The notes under the pieces were generated by a model. That model searched no databases. It saw only the letters and a list, made by a program, of their open reading frames with translations, and had not been told where the DNA came from. DNA of 64,000 nt from CAZQRP01 sp964596125 (GTDB lineage: Bacteria; Chloroflexota; Dehalococcoidia; GIF9; UBA5629): NCBI GenBank assembly GCA_964596125.1, contig CAZQRP010000014.1, positions 1-64,000 on the forward strand, given 5' to 3'. The position numbers were made by a program, and so were the translations under genes. Position 1 is the first letter of the stretch. Each line of letters opens with the position of its first letter. Shown piece after piece: positions 44,499 through 53,226 of this stretch.

Positions 44499-45059
44499 TT
44501 AACCCACCCTTTCCAGGTACTCTCCTGTGCGGGTGTCTACTTTGATGGTATCTCCCGTGTTGATAAAGAAGGGGACCTGTATGGTAATTCCTGTCTCCAT
44601 TGTAGCCGGCTTGCTTCCGGCAGAAGCGGTATTGCCTTTAAAGCCGGGCCCTGTTTCGGCAACCTGCAATTCTACTGCAACAGGGAGTTCCAGTCCTAAC
44701 GTACTGCCTTCGTGCATTGCCATTTCAAGGTTCAGTCCTTCTTTTAAATAGCCCAGCGCGTCGCTTACTTTACCTTCGTCAAGCGTCACCTGTTCGAATG
44801 TCTCCGTGTCCATGAAGTAGTAGAGATTGCCATCGTTATAGAGATATTGGACCGGGCGGCGTTCCAGAAATGCCCTGGTAAATTTTTCACTTGCCTGGAA
44901 AGAGCGTTCGGTGGTATGGCCTCCACGAATGTCACGGAGCTTTAAACGGACCTGAGCAGAGCCCCGGCCCATTTTGATATGCTGGTAGTCGAGGACTTGA
45001 AACAGTTGACCATCCAGCTCTATAGTGATCCCCTTTTTTAATTCTCCGGCGTCGATCAT
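44499..45059 (-). CDS. efp: translation elongation factor P
   Basis: This 186-residue protein has the three beta-barrel domains of EF-P. The N-terminal KOW-like domain carries the ribosome-facing loop KMGRGSAQV, with Arg32 at the tip where many bacteria have a modified Lys. ETGPGFKGNTASAGSKPAT is the domain 2/3 signature, and the C-terminal VDTRTGEYLERV is typical. AGGAGG lies 12 bases before ATG 45059, a longer spacing than normal. It eases polyproline stalling; Pro-rich proteins are encoded in this window. No EarP, EpmA or YmfI gene is nearby. Confidence 0.96.
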   Translation of the reverse strand: MIDAGELKKGITIELDGQLFQVLDYQHIKMGRGSAQVRLKLRDIRGGHTTERSFQASEKFTRAFLERRPVQYLYNDGNLYYFMDTETFEQVTLDEGKVSDALGYLKEGLNLEMAMHEGSTLGLELPVAVELQVAETGPGFKGNTASAGSKPATMETGITIQVPFFINTGDTIKVDTRTGEYLERVG

Positions 45060-45079
45060 AAAATAACATTACCTCCTGA

Positions 45080-46159
45080 CTAGATACTTGCGGTTTTGCT
45101 TGCAGTGGCAAGTGTTCTTACCTTCCCATTCTCCAGTACTACCGTATCTTCTATTCTTACTCCACCCCAGCCTGACACATAAACTCCGGGCTCTACGGTA
45201 AAGACCATCCCGTCAACAAGCAAATCTGAAGAGTCCGGGCCGAGTCTGGGAGCTTCATGGGCTGCCATGCCGATGCCGTGTCCAAGACTGTGGCCAAAGG
45301 AATCGCTGTAGTTTGCCTGGTCGATAACCGTTCGGGCTAACTTGTCTGCCTGATCGCCGTTCATACCGGCTTCGATCGTAGCCAGAGCAGTCAACTGAGC
45401 ACCCAGTACAATATCATGGATTCTGGCGAAGGTCTTATCGCTCTTGCCGAGATACAACGTACGGCTCAGGTCACTACAATAGCCGTTCACTTTAGCTCCC
45501 ATATCGAATTGTATGGGTTCATTACGCTGAATTACCCGCCCGGATGGCCGGGCATGAGGGAGAGCTGAGTTGGAACCTGAGGCCACGATAATTTCGAATG
45601 GCATTGTTTCACTGCCTTTTTCTCTAAGAATTTTTTCTAGCTCCCAGGCTATCTCCTCCTCCGTCATGCCGGGAGCGACTATTGATTTTACCTGTTCAAA
45701 GGCGAAATCAGCCAGTCCCGCCGCCCTAGTGATACATTCCAGTTCCTCCGGTTCTTTGATGATACGAACGGATTCCACCAGGTCGGTTGTCGGAACAAGT
45801 TTTATCCGATACTTATCACCGTCAAGTATATCATACAGCAGACGGTAGACACTGAATGAAATATCGTTAGCTTCAAAGCCCAGTTTTTGAAACCTGAATT
45901 CCGAGGACAGTTGGGGCAACCAGTTTGCTATCTCGCCCCTGGTGTGGACGATCTCGAACTCGGGTGCTTCAATTTTAGCTTGCTCGATATAACGGAAGTC
46001 GACAGCCAGGACTGCTTTATCGGCTGATAAGAGCAGCCAGCCTGCTGAGCCGGTGAACCCGGAAAGATATCTCCGGTTTACCGGCTGAGAAATCAACAGG
46101 GCATCTAGTTCGTGCTGTTCGAGACTTTTTCGCAGCCTTTGAAGTCTACTTACCCTCAA
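45080..46159 (-). CDS. Xaa-Pro aminopeptidase / M24 metallopeptidase
   Basis: This 359-residue protein has an N-terminal creatinase-type domain (LSGFTGSAGWLLLSADKAVL) and a C-terminal pita-bread domain. The five metal ligands are in FDMGAKVNGYCSDLSRT, GHSLGHGIGMAAHEAP, VFTVEPGVY and GVRIEDTVVL. It cleaves N-terminal residues before proline. The start is TTG 46159, overlapping the aroQ stop as TTGA and preceded by AAGGGGAG. The next gene is efp, an arrangement (aroQ-pepP-efp) common in many bacteria. Confidence 0.93.
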   Translation of the reverse strand: MRVSRLQRLRKSLEQHELDALLISQPVNRRYLSGFTGSAGWLLLSADKAVLAVDFRYIEQAKIEAPEFEIVHTRGEIANWLPQLSSEFRFQKLGFEANDISFSVYRLLYDILDGDKYRIKLVPTTDLVESVRIIKEPEELECITRAAGLADFAFEQVKSIVAPGMTEEEIAWELEKILREKGSETMPFEIIVASGSNSALPHARPSGRVIQRNEPIQFDMGAKVNGYCSDLSRTLYLGKSDKTFARIHDIVLGAQLTALATIEAGMNGDQADKLARTVIDQANYSDSFGHSLGHGIGMAAHEAPRLGPDSSDLLVDGMVFTVEPGVYVSGWGGVRIEDTVVLENGKVRTLATASKTASI

Positions 46160-46599
46160 CTCTCTCCCCTTAATTCTCCGACCATGATCCGCAGTGCAGC
46201 AAGATATCCACGCCAGCCGAGACCGGTAATTTGCCCTCTGGCAATAGAAGCAGTTACCGATTTCTCTCTCCAGTGTTCACGGGCATAAATATTGGACAGG
46301 TGCACTTCGATTACCGGCAACCTGCTGTCGACAAGTGCATCCCGCAAAGACAGGCCGTAATGAGTAAGCGCACCGGGATTGATGATTATACCATGTGCCT
46401 GGGGAGCATACTTCTGGATAAAGTCGATAAGCTTCCCCTCAATGTTGGATTGGAAGAAGAGCATCTCTACTCCCAGACTCTCTCCCTCCTTTTTCAGCAT
46501 GGTATTGACCTCGGACAATGATTTCTCTCCATAGATAGACGTGTCACGCTTTTTCAACAGGTTAAGGTTTGGTCCGTTAATAATTAAAATCTTCATCAT
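46156..46599 (-). CDS. aroQ: type II 3-dehydroquinate dehydratase
   Basis: This 147-residue enzyme of the shikimate pathway forms dodecamers. NGPNLNLLKKRDTSIYG has the catalytic Tyr region, NPGALTHYGLSLRDAL and EVHLSNIYAREHWREKS contain the active-site His and Arg, and ITGLGWRGYLAAL is the C-terminal signature. Its ATG overlaps the topA stop as ATGA, and it overlaps pepP in turn, so the operon is translationally coupled. Confidence 0.96.
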   Translation of the reverse strand: MMKILIINGPNLNLLKKRDTSIYGEKSLSEVNTMLKKEGESLGVEMLFFQSNIEGKLIDFIQKYAPQAHGIIINPGALTHYGLSLRDALVDSRLPVIEVHLSNIYAREHWREKSVTASIARGQITGLGWRGYLAALRIMVGELRGES

Positions 46600-48764
46600 G
46601 CTCCCACTCCAGTTTCTTGCTCAACCAGTTCTCCTTTATACTTACAGGATGTACATTTTACCAGACCGTTTCGATAGTTCACCAGAAGTTTATTACACTG
46701 AGGACAGGGCTGTGGGACCGGTCTTTGTCTGATAGTGAAACGACACTTTGGATAACGGCTGCAGCCGTAGAAGCGGCGCTTCTTCTTGCTTATCCGTTCC
46801 ACCAGTTCACCATTTTCCTTTTCACCGCATTCGGGGCAGGGAACGCCGGTTTTGACCACTAAACGCATTGTTTTTTTGCATTCCGGATAGCCGCTGCAGG
46901 CAAGAAATTTCCCGTATCGTCCTGTCTTGATTACTATAGGTTTACCGCAATCAGGACAGGTTTCATCGGTCTGCTGAACGATTTTTATTTTTTCTATCGT
47001 GTTAAGAGCCTTGTTTAGTGTTTTATCGAAAGGTGTATAGAACCTTTTTAAAACGGATACCCACTCTTTCTCGCCCTGGGCAATCCTGTCCAGGTCCTTT
47101 TCCATCCGTGCAGTAAAGCTAAGATCAACGATACTGGAAAAGTGCTTGGTTAACAGGTCATTGACAATAATCCCTATCTCATTGGGATGAAATCTGCCGT
47201 TTACCTTATGTACATATTCTCTTTCCTGAATTGTGGATATGATTGGAGCATAGGTACTGGGGCGTCCAATGCCTTTTTGCTCCAGCGCTTTTATCAGGGT
47301 GGCTTCAGTATATCGGGGTAGTGGTTCCGTAAAGTACTGTTCCGAAAAAAGACCCAGCAATACCAGTTCATCACCTGTTTTCAGTTTCAGGAGGAGGTGA
47401 GACTTTTGCTTTTCCTCCTTTTCTCCTTTACCCTCTGCTCCGCCGTCTTCATCTTTTCCCTCGCTGTAGATAGACATGAAGCCCGGGAACTTGACCACCG
47501 AGCTGGTTGCTTTTAATAAGTATTCATTTCGGGATCCCGGACATTTCGCTTTAACTTCGACTGTCGCAGTATCGAACAGTGCCTCTGACATCTGACTTGC
47601 TACCATTCGTTTCCAGATCAGCTCGTATAGCTTGATTTGCTCTGCTTTAAGATAAGGGCGAAGCGAATCAGGTTCTCTATAAATCTTTGTCGGCCGGATA
47701 GCTTCATGAGCTTCTTGAGCCCATTTACCTTTTTTGCCGAAAGAGCGAGCGTGGGCCGGCAGGAAATTACTGCCATATTTTTTATTGATGAAGTCCCGTG
47801 TTTCAGCTATGGCGCTGGCGGCTACCTGAGTGGAGTCAGTACGCATATAGGTAATGAGTCCTACGGAACCCTCTTCACCGATGGATATACCTTCGTAAAG
47901 TTGCTGGGCGATAACCATAGTCCGTTTGGCAGTAAAACGCAGTCTGCGCCAGGCTTCCTGCTGCAGTGTACTCGTGGTGAAAGGCGGCGCAGGTTGACGG
48001 GGTACTGTTTTAATTTGCACTGTGCCAACAGTGTAATCGGCTTTCTCCAGCTCAGTTTTCAGCTCTTCCGCTTCGCGCTCATTCGATATCTCAATTTTCT
48101 TTCCATCCGTTAGACCTACCAGCAGTGCCCGAAAACCGGATTTTGGAGATTTGGGCGTTTTACTGGCCAGTTCCGCCTCGATAGTCCAGTATTCTACCGG
48201 GACGAAATCCTGGATCTCACGTTCCCGGTCGACGATTATTCTTACGGCTGCAGACTGCACCCTCCCGGCAGAAAGCCCTTTTTGCACTTTACGCCATAGT
48301 AACGGACTCAGTTTATAGCCAACCAGCCTGTCCAGAAGGCGGCGGGCTTGTTGGGCATCGACCAGGTTCATATCGATAACACGGGGATGCCTGAAGGCTG
48401 TTTCGACGGCTTCCTTCGTTATTTCATGGAAAGCGACGCGATGGACAGGCACTTTGCCTTTTTTCGGTTTTACCGCCTCCAGCAGGTGCCATGAAATAGC
48501 TTCGCCTTCCCGATCTGGATCGGTAGCCAGATAAATCGCCGAAGCATCATCGACTGACTTCTTTAGCTCACTGGTTATCTTTCTTCTCTGTGAAGGAATA
48601 ACATATTTCGGCGCAAAGCCATTCTCAATATCAATACCCAGCTCTCCCCTTGGCAGGTCACGCACATGTCCCAGGGAGGCCTTGATAACAAAATCACTGC
48701 TTAAAATCCTGCTCAGCGTTCTCGCTTTAGCCGGAGATTCGACGATGACCAGTTTACTACCCAT
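46596..48764 (-). CDS. topA: DNA topoisomerase I
   Basis: This 722-residue type IA topoisomerase relaxes negative supercoils. It has a TOPRIM domain (VIVESPAKARTLSRIL, then ATDPDREGEAISWH), the active-site Tyr in GLITYMRTDST, and a C-terminal tail with two complete topoisomerase zinc fingers (CPDCGKPIVIKTGRYGKFLAC and CPECG with GCSRYPKC) plus a third CPQCN/CTSC ribbon. It begins 2 bases after the dprA stop (TGATTATG). Confidence 0.97.
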   Translation of the reverse strand: MGSKLVIVESPAKARTLSRILSSDFVIKASLGHVRDLPRGELGIDIENGFAPKYVIPSQRRKITSELKKSVDDASAIYLATDPDREGEAISWHLLEAVKPKKGKVPVHRVAFHEITKEAVETAFRHPRVIDMNLVDAQQARRLLDRLVGYKLSPLLWRKVQKGLSAGRVQSAAVRIIVDREREIQDFVPVEYWTIEAELASKTPKSPKSGFRALLVGLTDGKKIEISNEREAEELKTELEKADYTVGTVQIKTVPRQPAPPFTTSTLQQEAWRRLRFTAKRTMVIAQQLYEGISIGEEGSVGLITYMRTDSTQVAASAIAETRDFINKKYGSNFLPAHARSFGKKGKWAQEAHEAIRPTKIYREPDSLRPYLKAEQIKLYELIWKRMVASQMSEALFDTATVEVKAKCPGSRNEYLLKATSSVVKFPGFMSIYSEGKDEDGGAEGKGEKEEKQKSHLLLKLKTGDELVLLGLFSEQYFTEPLPRYTEATLIKALEQKGIGRPSTYAPIISTIQEREYVHKVNGRFHPNEIGIIVNDLLTKHFSSIVDLSFTARMEKDLDRIAQGEKEWVSVLKRFYTPFDKTLNKALNTIEKIKIVQQTDETCPDCGKPIVIKTGRYGKFLACSGYPECKKTMRLVVKTGVPCPECGEKENGELVERISKKKRRFYGCSRYPKCRFTIRQRPVPQPCPQCNKLLVNYRNGLVKCTSCKYKGELVEQETGVGA

Positions 48765-48766
48765 AA

Positions 48767-49891
48767 TCAGTGTACCGTAGCCTCGTATTCCTCTCTTATT
48801 TCTCTTGCTATTACATAGTTCATATTGCCGACCTGCTTTACCATTCCTTTAAGCTCCATCATAGTCAGGGTACTGCTTACTACGGCCGATGTAAGGCCGC
48901 TTTGCCGGCATACCTCATCAATGTGAGCGGGCTCGCCGCCCAGTTGTTTCAGCTTACTTAGCAGTAAAGCTTCAGTCTCATCTGTGGGAAGAAGTTCCTT
49001 CATCTCCAGTTGTTGGCCTACCAAAGCCAGGTTTAGCTCTTCCATTATATCGACATGGTGCCGGACTAACTTTGCCCCTTGTTGCAGGAGTTGGTTGGTC
49101 CCTTTGCTCGTCGGAGAAAATATACTGCCGGGGATGGCAAACACATCCCGGTTTTGTTGTAGTGCCTGCTCGGCGGTAATTAAAGCCCCACTTCTTTCTC
49201 CAGCTTCTACGACCAGCACTCCGAGGCTCAATCCGCTCATAATTCGGTTACGCCTGGGGAAATTATCAGCTTTGGGTCGTGCTCCCAGGGGGTATTCACT
49301 GATCAGGGCACCATGTTCCATAATCTCTCGGGCCAGGCTGGCATTCTCGGCGGGGTAAACGATATCAAGCCCGCTGGCAAAAACAGCAATGGTCCTGCCC
49401 CTGGCTTCTAACACAGCGCGGTGAGCTATGGAATCAATTCCCTTGGCCAGACCGCTCACAATAGTAATTTTGTTGCGGGTCAGTTCGCTGACGATTTCTT
49501 CCGTTACCTGCCGTCCGTAAACCGTAGCCCGACGGGTACCAACTACAGCTAAACAGCACTCGTCTTCAGGCAGGAGGTTACCTCTGATATAAATGAGCGG
49601 TGGATAATCATAGATTTCCTTTAATCTCGGTGGGTAAGAAGGTGAATTAAAAGGGATGGCTTTTACTTTATACTTTTTCAGGTTCTCCATCTCGGCGTCG
49701 ACGGAGATTCTTGGCCTTATATTTGTAATAGTTGCTGCTGATTTTGAATCAAGACCGGCTTTTTTTAACTCGCCAGCCGGAGCTTTCCAGGCATTTTCCA
49801 GCGTGGTAAAGTACTCCACTAGTTGTGAGATTTTCACTTTACCAATGCCAGGTATTTTGGAAAAGCCAACCCAATATTTCAGCTCACTCAT
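48767..49891 (-). CDS. dprA: DNA-processing protein DprA/Smf
   Basis: This 374-residue protein loads RecA on incoming single strands during transformation. It has an N-terminal helix-hairpin-helix SKIPGIGKVKISQLVEYF, a Rossmann-like DprA domain (AVVGTRRATVYGRQVTEEI, then VSGLAKGIDSIAHRAVLE and FPRRNRIMSGLSLGVLVVEA) and a C-terminal winged helix (PAHIDEVCRQSGLTSAVVSS). ATG 49891 gives MSELKYWVGF; an upstream start at 49903 is possible. First gene of the topA operon. Confidence 0.93.
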   Translation of the reverse strand: MSELKYWVGFSKIPGIGKVKISQLVEYFTTLENAWKAPAGELKKAGLDSKSAATITNIRPRISVDAEMENLKKYKVKAIPFNSPSYPPRLKEIYDYPPLIYIRGNLLPEDECCLAVVGTRRATVYGRQVTEEIVSELTRNKITIVSGLAKGIDSIAHRAVLEARGRTIAVFASGLDIVYPAENASLAREIMEHGALISEYPLGARPKADNFPRRNRIMSGLSLGVLVVEAGERSGALITAEQALQQNRDVFAIPGSIFSPTSKGTNQLLQQGAKLVRHHVDIMEELNLALVGQQLEMKELLPTDETEALLLSKLKQLGGEPAHIDEVCRQSGLTSAVVSSTLTMMELKGMVKQVGNMNYVIAREIREEYEATVH

Positions 49892-50001
49892 AGCAAACAC
49901 CAAAGTTGGAACATTCTAGCACAGGTATACATGCAGGACAATGTTCGGAGACAAAATTAACTCAGCCAGGCGCAGGAGGGTCCGGGTCCTGGTTTTGCTG
50001 T

Positions 50002-50841
50002 TCAGTGTTTTCCGGCGACTTTCTGTAGCCTGGGGAGGGCATTCAGGGCTGCTTTGTACCCTGCCAATATAGCTGATTCCGCTTTATAGAACTCATATGC
50101 CTCAATACGACCGACCTCGGGACTGATAATAAGGTCAGCTTTTACTATCCTCGCCTTAATTATCTCGTATTCCATGATGTAAATCGATTGTATTACGGTA
50201 TTGAATATGTCCGGCATGTCAGGCCTCATGTCTTTTTGAGACAGGTTAACCGGTTTTCTTTTGTGTGGCTCAATGAGGACGTTTACGGCGATAGTAAATT
50301 TTGCTCCCATGTCCCGGAGAATATTCGAAGGCACCGGATTGGTTAAACCACCGTCAACCAGACACCTGTCTTCGGACCTCACCGGTACGAATATAGCTGG
50401 TATTGAAAAACTGGCCCGCACTGCTTCAATTACCGAGCCTTTATTGATTACTACCTCTTGCCCGGTATAGACGTTCGTGGCTACTGCTGCGAACGGTATT
50501 TTTAAGTCAGTAAAATCCACGTCTCCGATCAGGGAACATAAAAGCTCTTCAATCCTGTGACCCTGAATAAAACCTTTTCTCAGCGATCTTAAATTAAGGT
50601 CCAGCAGGCGCGCCAGTAGCTTCCTGTCTGTATTGAGAGCTATTTCTTCCACTGCCGATATATCACCGTGCCTGGCGAAGCAAGCACCTACGATTGCGCC
50701 CATACTGGTCCCGGCGATCATGTCTACAGGAATTTCAGCCTCCTGTAGGGCTTTCAAGACTCCGATGTGGGCTAATCCACGGGCTGCACCACTACCCAGG
50801 GCTATGCCGATCTTGGGAACTTTAGGTCTGAAGAGTTTCAT
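50002..50841 (-). CDS. patatin-like phospholipase (RssA/NTE family)
   Basis: This 279-residue cytosolic hydrolase has oxyanion motif GSGAARGLAHIG near residue 17, nucleophile GTSMGAIVGA (Ser about 46) and the dyad Asp in VDGGLTNPVP (about 163). These are the complete Ser-Asp catalytic dyad of bacterial patatins. There is no signal peptide. It acts on phospholipids or lysophospholipids; the physiological role is unknown. No clear Shine-Dalgarno sequence is seen before ATG 50841. It lies between dprA and the tRNA-Ser pair and is probably monocistronic. Confidence 0.9.
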   Translation of the reverse strand: MKLFRPKVPKIGIALGSGAARGLAHIGVLKALQEAEIPVDMIAGTSMGAIVGACFARHGDISAVEEIALNTDRKLLARLLDLNLRSLRKGFIQGHRIEELLCSLIGDVDFTDLKIPFAAVATNVYTGQEVVINKGSVIEAVRASFSIPAIFVPVRSEDRCLVDGGLTNPVPSNILRDMGAKFTIAVNVLIEPHKRKPVNLSQKDMRPDMPDIFNTVIQSIYIMEYEIIKARIVKADLIISPEVGRIEAYEFYKAESAILAGYKAALNALPRLQKVAGKH

Positions 50842-50894
50842 TTGTGTGATTATCTTGCCAGTCTGCCTGAAAACATGTTGTCATATAGTTTAAC

Positions 50895-50983
<89 letters not shown>

Positions 50984-50989
50984 GTAGTA

Positions 50990-51076
50990 TGGCGGAGAGG
51001 GTGGGATTCGAACCCACGGGGCTCATCGCCCACCGCTTTTCGAGAGCGGCACCATCATCCACTCGGTCACCTCTCC
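50990..51076 (-). tRNA. tRNA-Ser(CGA), integration target
   Basis: The same acceptor and T arm as its neighbour are present, with anticodon loop CTCGAAA (anticodon CGA) and a long variable arm. CCA is encoded at 50990-50992. Its 5' half, from the anticodon loop to the first base, is repeated perfectly at 52889-52928, which marks it as the attachment site of the adjoining element. Confidence 0.95.
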
Positions 51077-51077
51077 G
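51038..51077. repeat. 40-base direct repeat, att site next to the integrase (inside tRNA-Ser CGA)
   Basis: This covers the 5' half of tRNA-Ser(CGA) and one base beyond, from the TTTCGAGAG of the anticodon side to CTCTCCG. It is identical over 40 bases to 52889-52928 in the same orientation. The tRNA stays intact at this end. Confidence 0.9.
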
Positions 51078-51160
51078 AGCCATATTTTTGAAGCTAAAAT
51101 TGAGTTTTTAAGGAAACTTTCTATTAGACATAACTACGTTTTGCTAATAAATCGCTAATA

Positions 51161-51610
51161 ATGATTTTCAATAGCTTCATTTTTTATGGCAGCGTCATTA
51201 TACTTTGGGGATATCAGTTTATCAAACTGAGCTGCTGCTTCTTGGAGCCCGGGCAGAATGTGACTATAGGTGTCAAGCGTTATCTGCATACCCGTAGTGA
51301 CCGTTTCAAGCCGTTATTTATCAGGCAAAATCAGGTTTTTGGCAAGGCCACTGATGAAACAATGCGCCTTTCGCAGAGGTCTGTACAGAATATTGTAGCT
51401 ACATATGCCAGACGATGCGGATTATCGATAAGGGTAACACCGCATACGATGAGACATTCCTTTGCCACTGATTCAATGATAAATGGCGCTGACCTTTGCT
51501 CTGTTCAGGAAATGATGAGACATGATAGTATCGTCACAACCCAGATATATACCCATGTCACCAATAAACACTTAAGAGAGGTACACTGTAGCTTCCATAG
51601 TAGACATTAA
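51161..51610 (+). pseudogene. truncated tyrosine recombinase (phage-type integrase, C-terminal half)
   Basis: From about 51250 the frame matches the C-terminal catalytic part of a tyrosine recombinase. It has VKRYLHTRSDRFKPLFIRQN, the HxxR box in TPHTMRHSFATD, the second His in MMRHDSIVTTQ (usually GH, here RH) and the nucleophile Tyr in IYTHV. The first catalytic Arg and the arm-binding N-terminus are missing; the first 30 residues of the open frame look unrelated. It reads away from the tRNA-Ser. A non-functional remnant is the simplest reading. Confidence 0.8.
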
Positions 51611-51668
51611 TATCAAGTATACCCTTATAGAGCAATGATACTCCAAGTAATGCAGGGTAAACTTTAAC

Positions 51669-51812
51669 TTATTTAAAGAGTTTGCCCAGGCTGCGCCCCG
51701 TAACCTTACCGGCTGCCCGTCTAACGACCCGCTTACCTACCTTACCTTTTTTAACAGCGTTCACGTCACCCATTAGCCTAGCTATTTTGTATAAAGAACT
51801 TCGCAGTCCCAT
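51669..51812 (-). CDS. 47-residue highly basic protein
   Basis: ATG 51812 follows AGGAGG at a 7-base spacing, and the frame runs 47 codons to a TAA. The product begins MGLRSSLYKIARLMGDV, then has NAVKKGKVGKRVVRRAAGKV and ends TGRSLGKLFK. With about 13 Lys/Arg and few acids it should bind nucleic acid or membranes. It lies 12 bases after the stop of the HsdR-N-like gene in the same direction, so the two form an operon inside the element. No known family is recognised with certainty. Confidence 0.65.
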   Translation of the reverse strand: MGLRSSLYKIARLMGDVNAVKKGKVGKRVVRRAAGKVTGRSLGKLFK

Positions 51813-51824
51813 AAACTTATCCTC

Positions 51825-52655
51825 CTATCCTTCTAGGTCTTTTGCCTGTTTTTCCGCTAATATAGCCTCGGCTTCTTGTTCTATTAAGGTTGACTTGCTT
51901 TTTGAAGTTTTTGGAGACTTAGCATTCTGTTGCTTTGCCGGTAGGGATATTTTAATTTTATCCATTTCAGATAGCGCTGACTCGTTCAATAAGTGTCGGA
52001 ACTGGCTAACAATATCTTCCGGTGATATTGTTACATCTGTAGCCTTTTTTAGCCTTTTCAGGTATAGCTTTATTGCCTCTTCCGATAAGATAGCTTTGAG
52101 CATATTGGTGATGGTTAATACATTACGCTTTTCCCATAATTTGCCCAAGCCTTGTTTTTTAACATTCTTATAGCTAACTATCTCAAACTTTTTAGCTAAG
52201 ACAAGTGGATCATCATTAAGTAAATTCCATGATTCAATCAATTTAGTTTGGGGAGGTTTCGTGAATGTAATGTGGTAAAGTTTCCAATCTTTACTATTGG
52301 TTAATAGTACCCATTCACAGCCGTAATTAATAGCATAGGATGCAGCTTGCCCTATATGCTTTGGAGTAAGATTAATATTTACCCTTTTACATTCAACAAG
52401 CATTTCAGGTTTTGATGATTCTTCATGACTGAGTTGAATTGCAATATCACAATGTGTGGTATCACCAGCTCCATGAATTGCGAATTCCTCTGTCATATGT
52501 TTGAAACGGTCGTATCCCATAAGTACTTGAAAGATATGGTCTATACGTTTGCGTGTTTCAGCCTCACCACTATCTGCTTTGGCAATAGCTTCTATCATAC
52601 CTCGAGCTTCCAAGATTGCTTTTTTAGTTTCTTTTTCCAAACTGGGTTTAGGCAT
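51825..52655 (-). CDS. HsdR-N-like PD-(D/E)xK nuclease-fold protein
   Basis: This 276-residue protein has at its N-terminus the restriction-type domain seen in type I enzyme R subunits (HSDR_N). Asp in THCDIAIQL and the ExK of MLVECKRVNINLT (about residues 70-105) form the PD-(D/E)xK core, followed by QAASYAINYGCEWVLLTNSKDWKLY. A mainly helical C-terminal half ends in a Lys/Ala/Glu-rich tail. No helicase or methylase is present. AAGGAGGTGACC, almost a full anti-16S match, precedes ATG 52655. It may be a stand-alone nuclease or a non-catalytic defence factor carried by the element. Confidence 0.75.
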   Translation of the reverse strand: MPKPSLEKETKKAILEARGMIEAIAKADSGEAETRKRIDHIFQVLMGYDRFKHMTEEFAIHGAGDTTHCDIAIQLSHEESSKPEMLVECKRVNINLTPKHIGQAASYAINYGCEWVLLTNSKDWKLYHITFTKPPQTKLIESWNLLNDDPLVLAKKFEIVSYKNVKKQGLGKLWEKRNVLTITNMLKAILSEEAIKLYLKRLKKATDVTISPEDIVSQFRHLLNESALSEMDKIKISLPAKQQNAKSPKTSKSKSTLIEQEAEAILAEKQAKDLEG

Positions 52656-53053
52656 TGGTCACCTCCTTCCCATGTAGTTATATTACGAATTATACTTCTG
52701 TCGTATGAGAATAACAAGGAGTATGATTAACTATGTCGGCTATGGTAATCCACACATAAAGCTGAGCTGAGATTTTGCTAATAATGGATTAAAGTCATAA
52801 TTTTTACTAGCTTCAAAACGCCTTTACTGGACATAAAACAAACGCTCTGTTTGAACGTAAAAAGACTGGTTGGACAACTGATTGCAAATTTCGAGAGCGG
52901 CACCATCATCCACTCGGTCACCTCTCCGGTCAGGTGCAATTATAACATGCTGTATTTGCTGACAAAAGTCAGCAGGGTGCGAAAGGCAGCATTACATATT
53001 GCGCTGGGAATGACAAGATGCTATAATTTAACTCCCGTGTCAATAAGGAAAAT
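52656..53053. other. right end of the element and gap before oadG
   Basis: This region of 398 bases contains the predicted arm repeat 52773-52784, the att repeat 52889-52928 and about 125 bases leading to oadG. No further gene is supported. Confidence 0.5.
52889..52928. repeat. 40-base direct repeat, distal att site (tRNA-Ser 5'-half copy)
   Basis: This is a perfect copy of 51038-51077 without the rest of a tRNA, hence a partial tRNA left at the far end of the inserted element. Confidence 0.9.
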
Positions 53054-53221
53054 ATGACGATGACTGACTGGGTCTTTGCTACACAGATTGCCGGTATAGG
53101 TTTCCTCACGGTCTTTATGGTTCTTGCTATTTTATCTTTTGTCCTTTGGCTGGTCAGCCTGATTATTTTCAAGACCATAGGGAAAAGCAAAGCAGAAGAA
53201 GCTACTAAGAAAGCAGAATAG
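53054..53221 (+). CDS. small gamma-type subunit of a Na+-pumping decarboxylase (OadG-like)
   Basis: This 55-residue protein starts at ATG 53054 behind AAGGA. It has one membrane helix (about residues 12-40: GIGFLTVFMVLAILSFVLW) and a charged Lys/Glu/Ala tail, the form of OadG/MmdD gamma-delta subunits. It ends 5 bases before oadB. Its role would be to hold the carboxyltransferase subunit at the membrane and assist assembly. The identification rests on size, topology and position. Confidence 0.65.
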   Translation: MTMTDWVFATQIAGIGFLTVFMVLAILSFVLWLVSLIIFKTIGKSKAEEATKKAE

Positions 53222-53226
53222 GTTTA

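Larger units (their letters stand above)
51038..52928. mobile_element. degenerate 1.9-kb integrative element at tRNA-Ser(CGA)
   Basis: Two identical 40-base att repeats bound a segment with a truncated tyrosine recombinase next to the tRNA, a 47-residue basic protein gene and an HsdR-N-like gene. Inside both ends lies a 12-base TTTTGCTAATAA (51139-51150 and 52773-52784) and a GACATAA (51127 and 52830), plausible recombinase arm sites. The integrase has lost its N-terminal half, so the element is probably immobile. The base composition is AT-richer than 38-50 kb. Confidence 0.8.
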
